From: Streptomyces asoensis
GTDB taxonomy: Bacteria > Actinomycetota > Actinomycetes > Streptomycetales > Streptomycetaceae
NCBI RefSeq assembly: GCF_013085465.1
Contig: NZ_CP049838.1
Span: forward strand, 2,852,001-2,916,000
Reading direction: 5' to 3'
DNA: 64,000 bases
Numbering within the stretch: position 1 is the stretch's first letter; every line of letters starts with the position of its first letter. Positions 55,978 to 64,000 of this stretch are shown in pieces. The notes under the pieces are model-generated. The model ran no database searches. It was given only the letters and a program-made list of their open reading frames with translations, and was not told the origin of the DNA. The translations under genes and the position numbers were made by a program.

Positions 55978-56247
55978 TCGCTCCCGCGGCCCTGTGCGAC
56001 CGTTCACGGACGCCATCGTTCGCTGTCGTTTCGCTGTTGATTTCCGCACCCTGGACGCCCAAATAGTCATAACACCGACATATCGCGGACAGTTGTCCAC
56101 AGGCGAGTGACACGAATCGGTAACGGCAGCAAGAATGCGGGTGTGACGCCACGCTGAGCAGTTCGCGCACGGCGTCCGTGATTCGGGGTGGGCCGGTTTG
56201 CCGCACAGAGCGTCGGCCCGGAGAAAGTTTGGGCCGAGGAGGGCCGG

Positions 56248-57281
<1,034 letters not shown>

Positions 57282-57282
<1 letters not shown>

Positions 57283-58664
57283 TGGCCGCCGGGGGGACCG
57301 GGCAGCCGTCCACGGGCCACGGGGAGAAGGGCGAGAAGGGCGGCGCACGCACGGCCCTGGCCGGTCTGACCACCCGCGGCCGCTCCTTCCTCGCCGCCGG
57401 CATCGCCGCCGCCATCTGCGCCTATGTGCTCGGACAGCCCGACCTGCTGCGGGTCGGGCTGCTGCTGGCCGCGCTGCCGCTGATCTGCGCGGCCGTCGTC
57501 TACCGCACCCGCTACCGGGTCGCCGGCAGCCGCCGGCTCTCTCCCGCGCGGGTGCCCGCCGGCAGCGAGGCCCGGGTCCACCTGCGGATGGACAACGTCT
57601 CGCGGCTGCCCACCGGCCTGCTGATGCTCCAGGACCGGGTGCCGTACGTGCTCGGCCCGCGCCCCCGCTTCGTCCTGGACCGGGTCGAGGCGGGTGGCCG
57701 CCGCGAGGTGTCCTACCGGGTCCGCTCCGACCTGCGCGGCCGCTACCCGCTGGGCCCGCTCCAGCTGCGCCTGAGCGACCCCTTCGGCATGTGCGAACTC
57801 ACCAGGGCCTTCTCCACCTACGACACGCTGACGGTGATCCCGCGCGTGGAGCCGCTGCCCCCGGTCCGCCTGAGCGGCGAGGCCAAGGGATACGGCGACG
57901 GACGGCTGCGCGCGCTGGCGCTGGCCGGCGAGGACGACGTCATCCCGCGCGGCTACCGCTACGGCGACGACCTGCGCCGGGTGCACTGGCGTCTGACCGC
58001 CCGCTACGGCGAGCTGATGGTGCGCCGCGAGGAGCAGCCGCAACGCTCCCGCTGCACGGTGCTGCTGGACACCCGGGGCCTCGCCTATCAGGGCGCGGGC
58101 CCGGACTCCGCCTTCGAATGGGCGGTCTCGGGCGCCGCGTCCGTGCTGGTGCACATGCTGGAGCGGGGCTTCTCGGTGCGGCTGCTGACGGACACGGGCA
58201 ACTCGGTGCCCGGTGAGGGCTCCGACGGGTTCGCCGGCGCGAGCCAGGAGTCGGCGGACGCGGCCGGACTGATGATGGACACCCTGGCGGTGGTCGACCA
58301 CTCCGACGGCACCGGCCTGTCCCGGGCCTACGACGTGCTGCGCGGCGGCAACGAGGGACTGCTGGTGGCCTTCCTCGGCGATCTCGACGAGGAGCAGGCG
58401 GCGGTGGCCGCGAAGATGCGCCAGCGCAGCGGAGGCGCGGTCGCCTTCCTGCTGGACGGCGACAGCTGGGCGCGTGAACCGAACGGCGTGCCCGATCCCA
58501 TGAACAGGCAGGAGGAGCGGCTGCGGATGCTGCGCGAGGCGGGCTGGACGGCCCTGAGCGTGCCGCGGGGCGCTTCGCTGAACGAGTTGTGGCGCCAGGC
58601 GGACCGCGAGCGGGCGGGCGTGATGACGGGGAGCGGGACGAGCGGCGGGGAGGGATGGTCATGA
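57282..58664 (+). CDS. DUF58 / von Willebrand-like membrane protein
   Basis: A 460-aa protein with two N-terminal transmembrane helices (about 35-75, SFLAAGIAAAICAYVLGQPD and VGLLLAALPLICAAVVYRT), a beta-rich region with RGRYPLGPLQLRLSDPFGM, and the DUF58 core RGYRYGDDLRRVHWRLTARY followed by a vWA-like C-terminus (TVLLDTRGL). It is the standard partner of MoxR. Its ATG overlaps the moxR stop and its stop overlaps the next start (ATGA). Confidence 0.92.
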
Positions 58665-61174
58665 GCGGGCGGGCTCGACTGACGCTGTGCTCGGCGGCGG
58701 CGACACTGATGGCCTCGTGCGCCCTGCTGCCCCTCGTCACCCCGGCGACATGGCTCCTCCAGGCGGCGTTCCTGCTGGCGATCCAGTCCGGGGTGGGCGC
58801 GGCGACCCGGCGGGTGCCGCTGGCCCGGCCGCTGACCGTGGCCGCCCAGACCCTGGTCACGCTGGTGCTGCTGACCCTGCTCTTCGCCCGTGAGCACGCC
58901 CTCGCCGGCCTGATCCCCGGCCCGGAGGCCTTCCGCCACTTCGGCGACCTGCTCCAGGCGGGCACCGACGACGTGGGGCGGTACGCGATACCGGCCCCGC
59001 TGTCCGACGGCATCCGGCTGATGGTGATCGGCGGGGTGCTGGTGATCGGTCTGGCGGTGGACACCCTCGCGGTGACCTACCGCAACGCGGCCCCGGCCGG
59101 CCTGCCGCTGCTGGCGCTGTACTCGGTCGCCGCGGGTCTGTCCGACGGGGCGACCGACTGGCTGTGGTTCCTGGTCGCCGCGGCCGGCTATCTGATGCTG
59201 CTGCTCGCCGAGGGCCGGGAGCGGCTCTCGCAGTGGGGCCGGGTCTTCGGCGGGGCACCGCGCGGTGCGGGCGGACAGCCCGGCCCGGTGGCCCCGGTGC
59301 GCACCGGCCGCCGCATCGGCATGGCCGCGCTCGGCGTCGCCCTGGTCGTGCCGCTGCTGCCGCTGCCGGCGATACAGGGCGGCCTGCTGGACGGAGCGGG
59401 CACCGGCGTCGGCGCGGGCAACGGCAGCGGGGGCACCATCTCCGCGGTCAACCCGCTGGTGTCGCTGCGCGACAGCCTGAACGTGGACGAGGACCGCACG
59501 GTCCTGACCCTGCGCACCACCACCAGCAACATCTCGGACATGTACCTGCGGATCGTGTCGCTGGACGACTTCGACGGCACGACGTGGAAGCCGGCGAAGC
59601 GTCACATCATCGCCGTGCCGGACGAGTTCCCCACGCCCACCGGTCTGGGCCAGGACGTCAAGCGCACGGAGGTCACGACCCGGATCGCGGCCGACGCCGG
59701 TTACGGCCAGGACTGGCTGCCGATGCCGTACCCGCCCAGCAGCGTGCAGATCAAGGGCAACTGGCGGTACGAGCCGGTCGGCATGACCCTGGTCGGCGAC
59801 CACGGCCAGAAGACCAGCGGCAAGACGTACCAGGTGACGAGCCTCGACGTGCAGCCGACGGCGGAGCAGCTGGCCTCGGCGCCCGAGGCGCCCGGCTCCG
59901 TGAAGAGCACCTACACCAAGGTCCCGGACTCCCTGCCCGCGGTGGTGGCACAGCAGGCCCGGGAGATCACCAAGGGCGCCACCAGCGACTACGAGAAGGC
60001 CGTCGAGCTCCAGGACTACTTCGCGGTGACGGGCGGCTTCGAGTACGACACCGAGGTCGAGGTCGGCAGCGGCCCCAACGCGATCGCCCGCTTCCTGAAG
60101 GACAAGCAGGGCTTCTGCGTCCACTTCTCGTTCGCGATGGCCGCGATGGCCCGCACGCTGGGCATACCGGCGCGGGTCGCGGTGGGCTTCGCGCCGGGTT
60201 CCCCGCAGGCCGACGGTTCGGTCGCGGTGGGCCTGAAGGACGCGCACGCCTGGCCGGAGCTGTACTTCGAGGGCGTCGGCTGGACCCGTTTCGAGCCGAC
60301 CCCGACCCGGGGCACGACGCCCACGTACACGCTGCCGGACAGTTCGGGCGAGACCGTGCCCGACCTGCCGCAGGCCTCCCGCTCGGCGGACGCGGCGCCT
60401 TCGACCGAGCCCTCGGCGAGCACCAGCTGCTCGGCCCAGGACAAGAAGCTCGAGGGCTGCGCCGCCGCGCTGCCGCTGGACCCGACGGAGCAGGACGGCG
60501 CCGGTACCCCCTGGTACGCGATCGCCGGATGGACGCTGCTGGGGGCGGCGGCACTCGCCCTGCCGCTGCTGCCGATGCTGTGGCGGCTGAGACGGCGTTC
60601 GGTGCGGCTGGCGTCCGCCCAGCACTCCGCGTCCTCGCCCGCCGGGGCACCCCCGGGCCGGCGCAAGGACGGCGACGACGGCCGGCAACCGGGCGATCCC
60701 GGTCCTGCGGTGCTGCTGGACGTGCCGCCGCAGGAGGCCGGTGAGGCGACCGTCGGGCATGTGCTGGCGGTGTGGCGCGAGCTCACCGACACGGCCTGGG
60801 ACTACGGCATCGAGCCGGACGACGCGCTGACCCCGCGGCGGGCCGCCGCGCGGATCGTCCGGATCGGGGAGCTGGACGAGACGGTGGGTCGTTCGGTGCA
60901 CCGGGTCGCGGGCGCCGTGGAGCAGGTGCTGTTCGCTCCGCAGCCGAGGGCCGAGGCCGGCCTGGCGGACGACGTGCGCAAGGTGCGGGGGGCCCTGCGC
61001 GAGCGGGTCGGCTGGACCACGCGCGTGCGTGCCGTCGTGGCGCCGCGTTCGGCCATCCGCGCGGTCTGGGACCTCAACGACCGCTGGACGGCCCTCAAGG
61101 CGTCCTGGGCGGCCCGTCTGGCGACTCTCGTGCGCCGCCCGTCCGGGCAACAGGGCCAGCAGCAGAGCGGCTGA
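58661..61174 (+). CDS. TgpA-type membrane transglutaminase-like protein
   Basis: An 837-aa protein. About six transmembrane helices lie in the first 250 residues, then a large extracytoplasmic transglutaminase-core domain (about 250-590). The catalytic triad regions are KQGFCVHFSFAMAAMARTLG (Cys), LKDAHAWPELYFEGVGW (His) and FEPTPTRG. Another helix is at about 620-640 (AIAGWTLLGAAALALPLLPM), followed by a cytoplasmic DUF4129-like C-terminus. TgpA of Pseudomonas is essential and periplasm-facing; a link to wall remodelling is inferred. It is the third gene of the trio. Confidence 0.92.
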   Translation: MSGRARLTLCSAAATLMASCALLPLVTPATWLLQAAFLLAIQSGVGAATRRVPLARPLTVAAQTLVTLVLLTLLFAREHALAGLIPGPEAFRHFGDLLQAGTDDVGRYAIPAPLSDGIRLMVIGGVLVIGLAVDTLAVTYRNAAPAGLPLLALYSVAAGLSDGATDWLWFLVAAAGYLMLLLAEGRERLSQWGRVFGGAPRGAGGQPGPVAPVRTGRRIGMAALGVALVVPLLPLPAIQGGLLDGAGTGVGAGNGSGGTISAVNPLVSLRDSLNVDEDRTVLTLRTTTSNISDMYLRIVSLDDFDGTTWKPAKRHIIAVPDEFPTPTGLGQDVKRTEVTTRIAADAGYGQDWLPMPYPPSSVQIKGNWRYEPVGMTLVGDHGQKTSGKTYQVTSLDVQPTAEQLASAPEAPGSVKSTYTKVPDSLPAVVAQQAREITKGATSDYEKAVELQDYFAVTGGFEYDTEVEVGSGPNAIARFLKDKQGFCVHFSFAMAAMARTLGIPARVAVGFAPGSPQADGSVAVGLKDAHAWPELYFEGVGWTRFEPTPTRGTTPTYTLPDSSGETVPDLPQASRSADAAPSTEPSASTSCSAQDKKLEGCAAALPLDPTEQDGAGTPWYAIAGWTLLGAAALALPLLPMLWRLRRRSVRLASAQHSASSPAGAPPGRRKDGDDGRQPGDPGPAVLLDVPPQEAGEATVGHVLAVWRELTDTAWDYGIEPDDALTPRRAAARIVRIGELDETVGRSVHRVAGAVEQVLFAPQPRAEAGLADDVRKVRGALRERVGWTTRVRAVVAPRSAIRAVWDLNDRWTALKASWAARLATLVRRPSGQQGQQQSG

Positions 61175-61250
61175 GCGAAGGGCCGAGCCGGCGTCCGGCT
61201 GGAGCCGAGCTCGGCCCGAGCCGGGGCTGAGCGGAGACCGAGCACGTGCC

Positions 61251-61290
61251 GAGGCCCACCCGGGCCCACCCGGGCCCACCCGGGCCCACC
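61251..61290 (+). repeat. 10-bp tandem repeat (CGGGCCCACC)
   Basis: Four 10-bp units (the first GAGGCCCACC) follow the transglutaminase gene, with a fifth partial unit CGGGCTGGGC. The surrounding 61178-61350 is low-complexity DNA rich in GCCGAGC motifs and holds no convincing gene. Confidence 0.9.
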
Positions 61291-61392
61291 CGGGCTGGGC
61301 ACGGCCGAGCCGAGCCGGGGCCGCGTAGGGGCCCGTCGGGGCTCTCCGAAGGTGCCTCCGAAGGCCGGGGACGCGCGCGGCTGTGTCAGCAC

Positions 61393-61438
61393 AACGTTGA
61401 GGGGCGACCACCCGGCCGGGTGGTCGCCCCTCAACGTT
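61393..61438. terminator. 46-bp perfect palindrome, bidirectional terminator
   Basis: AACGTTGAGGGGCGACCACC plus CGG is followed with no spacer by its exact reverse complement, a 23-bp stem. It lies between the convergent transglutaminase and DUF3040 genes and ends in TTTC on the plus strand. Confidence 0.85.
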
Positions 61439-61464
61439 TCTTCGCATGGGGTGGTGCTGCGGTG

Positions 61465-61878
61465 TCAGTGACCGCCCTGCTCGTCACGGCGGCGCTGCCA
61501 GCGCTGTTCGATCCGGTCCATCATGGAGCGCTTCTGCCGACCCTGACCACGACTGTGCGGGGTGCCTGGGGAGCCCGCGGCTCCTGCCGCGGGTTGCTCG
61601 CCCGGCTTGGGCGCCTTGCGCCAGCCGGTCACGGCGAGAACCGCGCAGCCCAGCATGACGAGGAAGCCCACCACGCTCAGCCAGACCTGCTTGGCGACCA
61701 TACCGGCCATGAGGAGCGCGATACCCACGAGGAAGCCTGCGACCGCCTGGTAGACCCGCCGCCGGGTGTACGTACGCAGCCCGCTTCCCTCGAGCGCCGA
61801 CGCGAACTTGGGATCTTCGGCGTACAGCGCTCGCTCCATCTGCTCGAGCATGCGCTGCTCGTGCTCCGAGAGCGGCAC
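61465..61878 (-). CDS. DUF3040 membrane protein
   Basis: A 137-aa protein. The N-terminus MPLSEHEQRMLEQMERALYA, then DPKFASAL, is the signature of DUF3040, common in actinobacteria. Two transmembrane helices follow at about 43-62 and 66-84 (YQAVAGFLVGIALLMAGMVA; WLSVVGFLVMLGCAVLAVTG). The C-terminus is basic (QRWQRRRDEQGGH). Function unknown. The start is GTG at 61878. In the 276-bp gap before it (61879-62154) I see only a possible -10 (TATCCT on the minus strand). Confidence 0.9.
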   Translation of the reverse strand: MPLSEHEQRMLEQMERALYAEDPKFASALEGSGLRTYTRRRVYQAVAGFLVGIALLMAGMVAKQVWLSVVGFLVMLGCAVLAVTGWRKAPKPGEQPAAGAAGSPGTPHSRGQGRQKRSMMDRIEQRWQRRRDEQGGH

Positions 61879-62154
61879 GGAGTCCTCCTCATCGTGCAGT
61901 CGCCGGGGCGACCCGGGGGGTCCCTTCAGGATAGGCAGGGAATCGCCCCCGTGAAACCCGCCCCTCTACGCCAATTGGCCAACCGGAGCCCGTCATGGAC
62001 GTCCCGGCCCGCTGAGGATTCCATTCCCCAGGAGCCGACCCGTCATGCCGGGCGGTCTCCCTCGATCATACGGCGCACTGCGCCCGAACGGGGGGCCTGT
62101 GGCGTACTCCATGCGCCGCCAAGGCCCTGATCAGCGGTGCGCCCCAGGAGGCGC

Positions 62155-62982
62155 TCAGGTCCCGTCGGCCCCCCGCGCCTCCCCCAACACGTGAAGCTGG
62201 GTCGCCACGGCGTGGAAGGCGGCGAGTTCGGCGGCGGCCTCCTCGAGCTTGAGCAGGGCTTCCAGGGCGCCGGGCTCGGTGTCCACGAGCACACCGGGGA
62301 CGAGGTCGGCGAAGACGCGCACGCCGTGCACCGACCCGACCCGCAGGCCCGCGCCCTCGATCAGTGCGGTGAGCTGCTCGGCGGTGAAGCGGCGCGGCAC
62401 GGGGTCGCCCTCGCCCCAGCGGCCGTCCGGGCCGGTGAGGGCCTGCCGGGCCTCCTTGAAGCGGCCGGCGAGGGCACGTGCGAGCACGGCTCCGCCGAGG
62501 CCGGCGGCGAGCAGGCTGAGGACGCCTCCGGAGCGCAGCGCGGCCACCACGTTGCGGACGCCCTCGGCCGGGTCGTCCACGTACTCCAGGACGCCGTGGC
62601 ACAGGACCGCGTCGTAGCCGCCCCGCTCGACCACGTCGAAGAGCCCGTGGGCGTCGCCCTGGACGCCCTTCACGCGATCGGCGACGCCGGCTTCGGCGGT
62701 GCGGCGCTCCAGGGCGAACAGCGCGTTGGGGCTGGGGTCGACCACGGTGACCCGGTGCCCGAGAAGGGCGACGGGCACCGCGAAGTTGCCGCTGCCGCCG
62801 CCGGTGTCGAGGACGTCGAGCGACTCACGTCCGGTCGCCTTGACCCGGCGCTCGAGGGCCTCCTGAAGGACCTCCCAGACCACGGCCGTACGGAGAGCGG
62901 CACGGGGCCGAGGGGGGTCGGAGCGTAGCGGCGTCGGGTGCGGGCTGTGGTGGGAGACGGGCGGGCGCATCGGGTCCGACAC
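62155..62982 (-). CDS. SAM-dependent methyltransferase (class I)
   Basis: A 275-aa methyltransferase. SAM-binding motif I is LDVLDTGGGSGNFAVPVAL, followed by VTVVDPSPNALFAL, GDAHGLFDV and DAVLCHGVLEYVDDP. The substrate is unknown; the overall layout (VPRRFTAEQLTALIEGAGLR) is like small-molecule or tRNA-linked enzymes of the Methyltransf_11 type. GTG at 62982 follows GAGGAG; an ATG at 62970 is an alternative. It lies 191 bp downstream of the HEPN gene. Confidence 0.9.
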   Translation of the reverse strand: MSDPMRPPVSHHSPHPTPLRSDPPRPRAALRTAVVWEVLQEALERRVKATGRESLDVLDTGGGSGNFAVPVALLGHRVTVVDPSPNALFALERRTAEAGVADRVKGVQGDAHGLFDVVERGGYDAVLCHGVLEYVDDPAEGVRNVVAALRSGGVLSLLAAGLGGAVLARALAGRFKEARQALTGPDGRWGEGDPVPRRFTAEQLTALIEGAGLRVGSVHGVRVFADLVPGVLVDTEPGALEALLKLEEAAAELAAFHAVATQLHVLGEARGADGT

Positions 62983-63092
62983 GGCAGTTGACTCCTCGGC
63001 GCGGCACCGCCTCTTGCGCGGCGGAGCGAACGGGCTGCCTTCCCGGCCCGATCCGACCCGGCCCGGGAGCGGGCGGGACGGGGTGGGCGGAG

Positions 63093-63113
63093 GGAAGACT
63101 TCAGGCGTCTTCC
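63093..63113. promoter_or_regulatory. Inverted repeat in the methyltransferase leader
   Basis: GGAAGAC-N7-GTCTTCC lies in the gap between the HEPN and methyltransferase genes. On the minus strand it follows directly after TAGGGT (a possible -10), so it could be an operator or a 5' hairpin. Its position right after the -10 argues against a simple terminator. Confidence 0.4.
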
Positions 63114-63173
63114 ACCCTATTGCCTCCGGCGCCTTTGCCCGGTCACGGTGGTGCGCCCCGGCGGCGGCGCACG

Positions 63174-63737
63174 TCAGCCCGCGTCCGGCAGGTCGCGCCC
63201 CGCACCGGGGCCGTCCGGGTCGTCCCCCTCCTGGCGCGGCTGCGGGAGGACCGGCTGGAGCACCAGCATCCGTTCGACGAGGCGGAGGAACATCGCCACG
63301 TCGCGTATCAGGTCGTCGGCGTCCCGGCGGGTGGCCGCGCCCTGGATGCCCGCCTCGGCCCGGGCGCGGCGCCGGGCCCCGGAGGCGAACAGAGCGCTCC
63401 ACTCGGTGAGTTCGGGCGCTATCTCGGGGAGCACTTCCCAGGCGCTCCGGATGCGGGCCCGGCGGCGCGGGGCGGGATCCGGGCGGCCCCGGGCGGCGAG
63501 CACGGCCGCCGCGGTGCGCAGGGCCGCCAGATGGGCCGTGGCGTAGCGCTCGTTGGGGGTTTCGAGGACGGCCGCCTCGTCCAGCCCGGCGCGGGCCTGG
63601 GAGAGCAGGTCGAGGGCGGCGGGTGGGGCCGTGGTGCGCCGCAGCACGGGGTGCACGTCGCTCGCCGGGCCGTTCAGTGAGGGGGCAGGGCCGGTGGCGC
63701 GGCGCCGGTTTGCGGCGGCTGCGTGGTAGGTGGCCAT
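63174..63737 (-). CDS. SAV_6107-type HEPN-domain protein
   Basis: A 187-aa helical protein. The body LDLLSQARAGLDEAAVLETP, then RYATAHLAALRTAAAVLAAR, matches the family named after SAV_6107 of S. avermitilis, a HEPN-fold group. HEPN proteins are often RNases or nucleotide-binding regulators; no R-x4-6-H catalytic motif is evident here, so an enzymatic role is doubtful. The N-terminus (1-30) and C-terminus (about 165-187) are disordered. The ATG at 63737 has GGAGG upstream. Confidence 0.85.
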   Translation of the reverse strand: MATYHAAAANRRRATGPAPSLNGPASDVHPVLRRTTAPPAALDLLSQARAGLDEAAVLETPNERYATAHLAALRTAAAVLAARGRPDPAPRRRARIRSAWEVLPEIAPELTEWSALFASGARRRARAEAGIQGAATRRDADDLIRDVAMFLRLVERMLVLQPVLPQPRQEGDDPDGPGAGRDLPDAG

Positions 63738-63774
63738 GACGAACCTCCTGTCGTCTGTGTGACGGCACGCCCCG

Positions 63775-63790
63775 ATACGGGTTGCCGTAT
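63775..63790. promoter_or_regulatory. Inverted repeat upstream of the HEPN gene
   Basis: ATACGG-GTTG-CCGTAT, a perfect 6-4-6 repeat 38 bp upstream of the HEPN start. It is a plausible operator or leader hairpin for that gene; no named regulator is implied. Confidence 0.4.
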
Positions 63791-63842
63791 GTGCCCATCG
63801 TGGGGTATGGCACTGACAATCCGTTCTGACCTGGGCTTTTGC

Positions 63843-63852
63843 TTCGATCGAA
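63843..63852. promoter_or_regulatory. 10-bp palindrome TTCGATCGAA in the divergent region
   Basis: A perfect palindrome between the HEPN and ABC genes. It stands alone and lies 16 bp upstream of the presumed -35 of the ABC gene; an operator role is only a possibility. Confidence 0.3.
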
Positions 63853-63867
63853 GGTTCGGGCTAGTTT

Positions 63868-63896
63868 TTGCACTGACCAGTCAGTTCAAATAGTCG
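63868..63896 (+). promoter_or_regulatory. Promoter with embedded TetR-type operator for the ABC gene
   Basis: TTGCAC (63868-63873), a 17-bp spacer and TAGTCG (63891-63896) form a likely promoter. Inside the spacer ACTGAC-CA-GTCAGT (63872-63885) is a perfect inverted repeat of the kind bound by TetR repressors that guard ABC or RND exporters in Streptomyces. A repressor there would block RNA polymerase directly. The regulator gene itself is probably to the right of the window. Confidence 0.6.
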
Positions 63897-63912
63897 TCAA
63901 TCAGGGGGACCT

Positions 63913-64000
63913 GTGGACGGAGTCGGTGTCACCGCCGACGGCTTCGGGCTCCGAGGCCCTCGCGGATGGGCGTTCCGGGGCATCGGCATCGATGCGGAGC
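63913..64000 (+). CDS. ABC transporter ATP-binding protein, N-terminal fragment
   Basis: Only 29 codons are present: VDGVGVTADGFGLRGPRGWA and on. The GTG at 63913 follows AGGGGGA by a good spacing. The start resembles the N-terminus of Streptomyces ATP-binding cassette proteins of the type DGFGLRGPRGWAFRG, whose Walker A would fall just outside the window. The call is therefore by pattern memory. Confidence 0.55.
   Translation, partial: MDGVGVTADGFGLRGPRGWAFRGIGIDAE

Noticed and set aside
61879..62154. A small gene in the gap before the DUF3040 gene
   Set aside because: Short frames exist on both strands, but none has a ribosome-binding site together with normal codon bias.

Overview
The window is very GC-rich chromosomal DNA with frequent GTG and occasional TTG starts and tight 4-bp gene overlaps. 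The gene order (his operon, dnaE, phoD, lspA, ddbA, ileS, divIVA, sepF, ftsZ through rsmH) is the one I know from the conserved core of Streptomyces chromosomes, around the SCO2048-SCO2100 region of S. coelicolor. I see no rRNA, tRNA, insertion sequence, prophage or CRISPR array. Nearly all of it is vertically inherited housekeeping DNA, so the more unusual material lies in small genes, repeats, leaders and operator-like sites.

Layout. 1-2312: the tail of a VOC-family protein, then an ArsR-type regulator and an MFS exporter on the minus strand. 2438-8156: a minus-strand histidine operon, hisD-hisC-hisB-(54-aa membrane protein)-hisH-priA-ridA-hisF, with nearly every junction overlapping. hisA and trpF activities are expected from the single PriA; hisG and hisI are not in the window. 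8325-12351: four plus-strand genes (a beta-helix-like membrane protein, an uncharacterised helical protein, a LON-domain protein, a YbaK deacylase), followed by a 45-bp tandem array. 12732-17071: a membrane protein, an ABC-2 exporter pair, a NYN-domain protein and a 54-aa basic protein. 17189-30510: dnaE, a DUF2252 protein, a DsbA-like thiol protein, Tat-exported PhoD, a hydrolase, an MscS channel, an SDR, a Na+/H+ antiporter and a GNAT enzyme. 30507-33203: an RluD-type pseudouridine synthase, lspA, and the histone-like/DksA hybrid ddbA.

33517-36973: ileS behind a T-box leader. 37170-55107: on the minus strand, transcribed from the rsmH end, rsmH-ftsL-ftsI-murE-murF-mraY-murD-ftsW-murG-ftsQ-ftsZ-pgeF-yggS-sepF-yggT-divIVA. 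This is the division and cell wall (dcw) cluster; it makes lipid II, builds the septum, and ends with the polar-growth determinant DivIVA. mraZ and murC are missing from it. 55432-61174: a beta-carbonic anhydrase and a MoxR / DUF58 / transglutaminase trio. 61465-64000: a DUF3040 protein, a methyltransferase, a SAV_6107-type HEPN protein, and the first 29 codons of an ABC ATPase behind a TetR-type operator.

Functionally, the his and dcw operons rely on translational coupling (ATGA/GTGA overlaps). Operons are separated by long perfect palindromes that probably terminate transcription from both sides. Regulation visible in the sequence includes the ileS T-box, inverted repeats in the 277-bp ftsZ leader, an operator at the arsR-type gene, and the operator at the right edge. 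No obviously new multi-gene system stands out. The best candidates for undescribed biology are the 54-aa membrane protein inside the his operon, the 54-aa basic protein next to dnaE, the beta-helix membrane protein beside his, and the MoxR-DUF58-transglutaminase module beside the dcw cluster.
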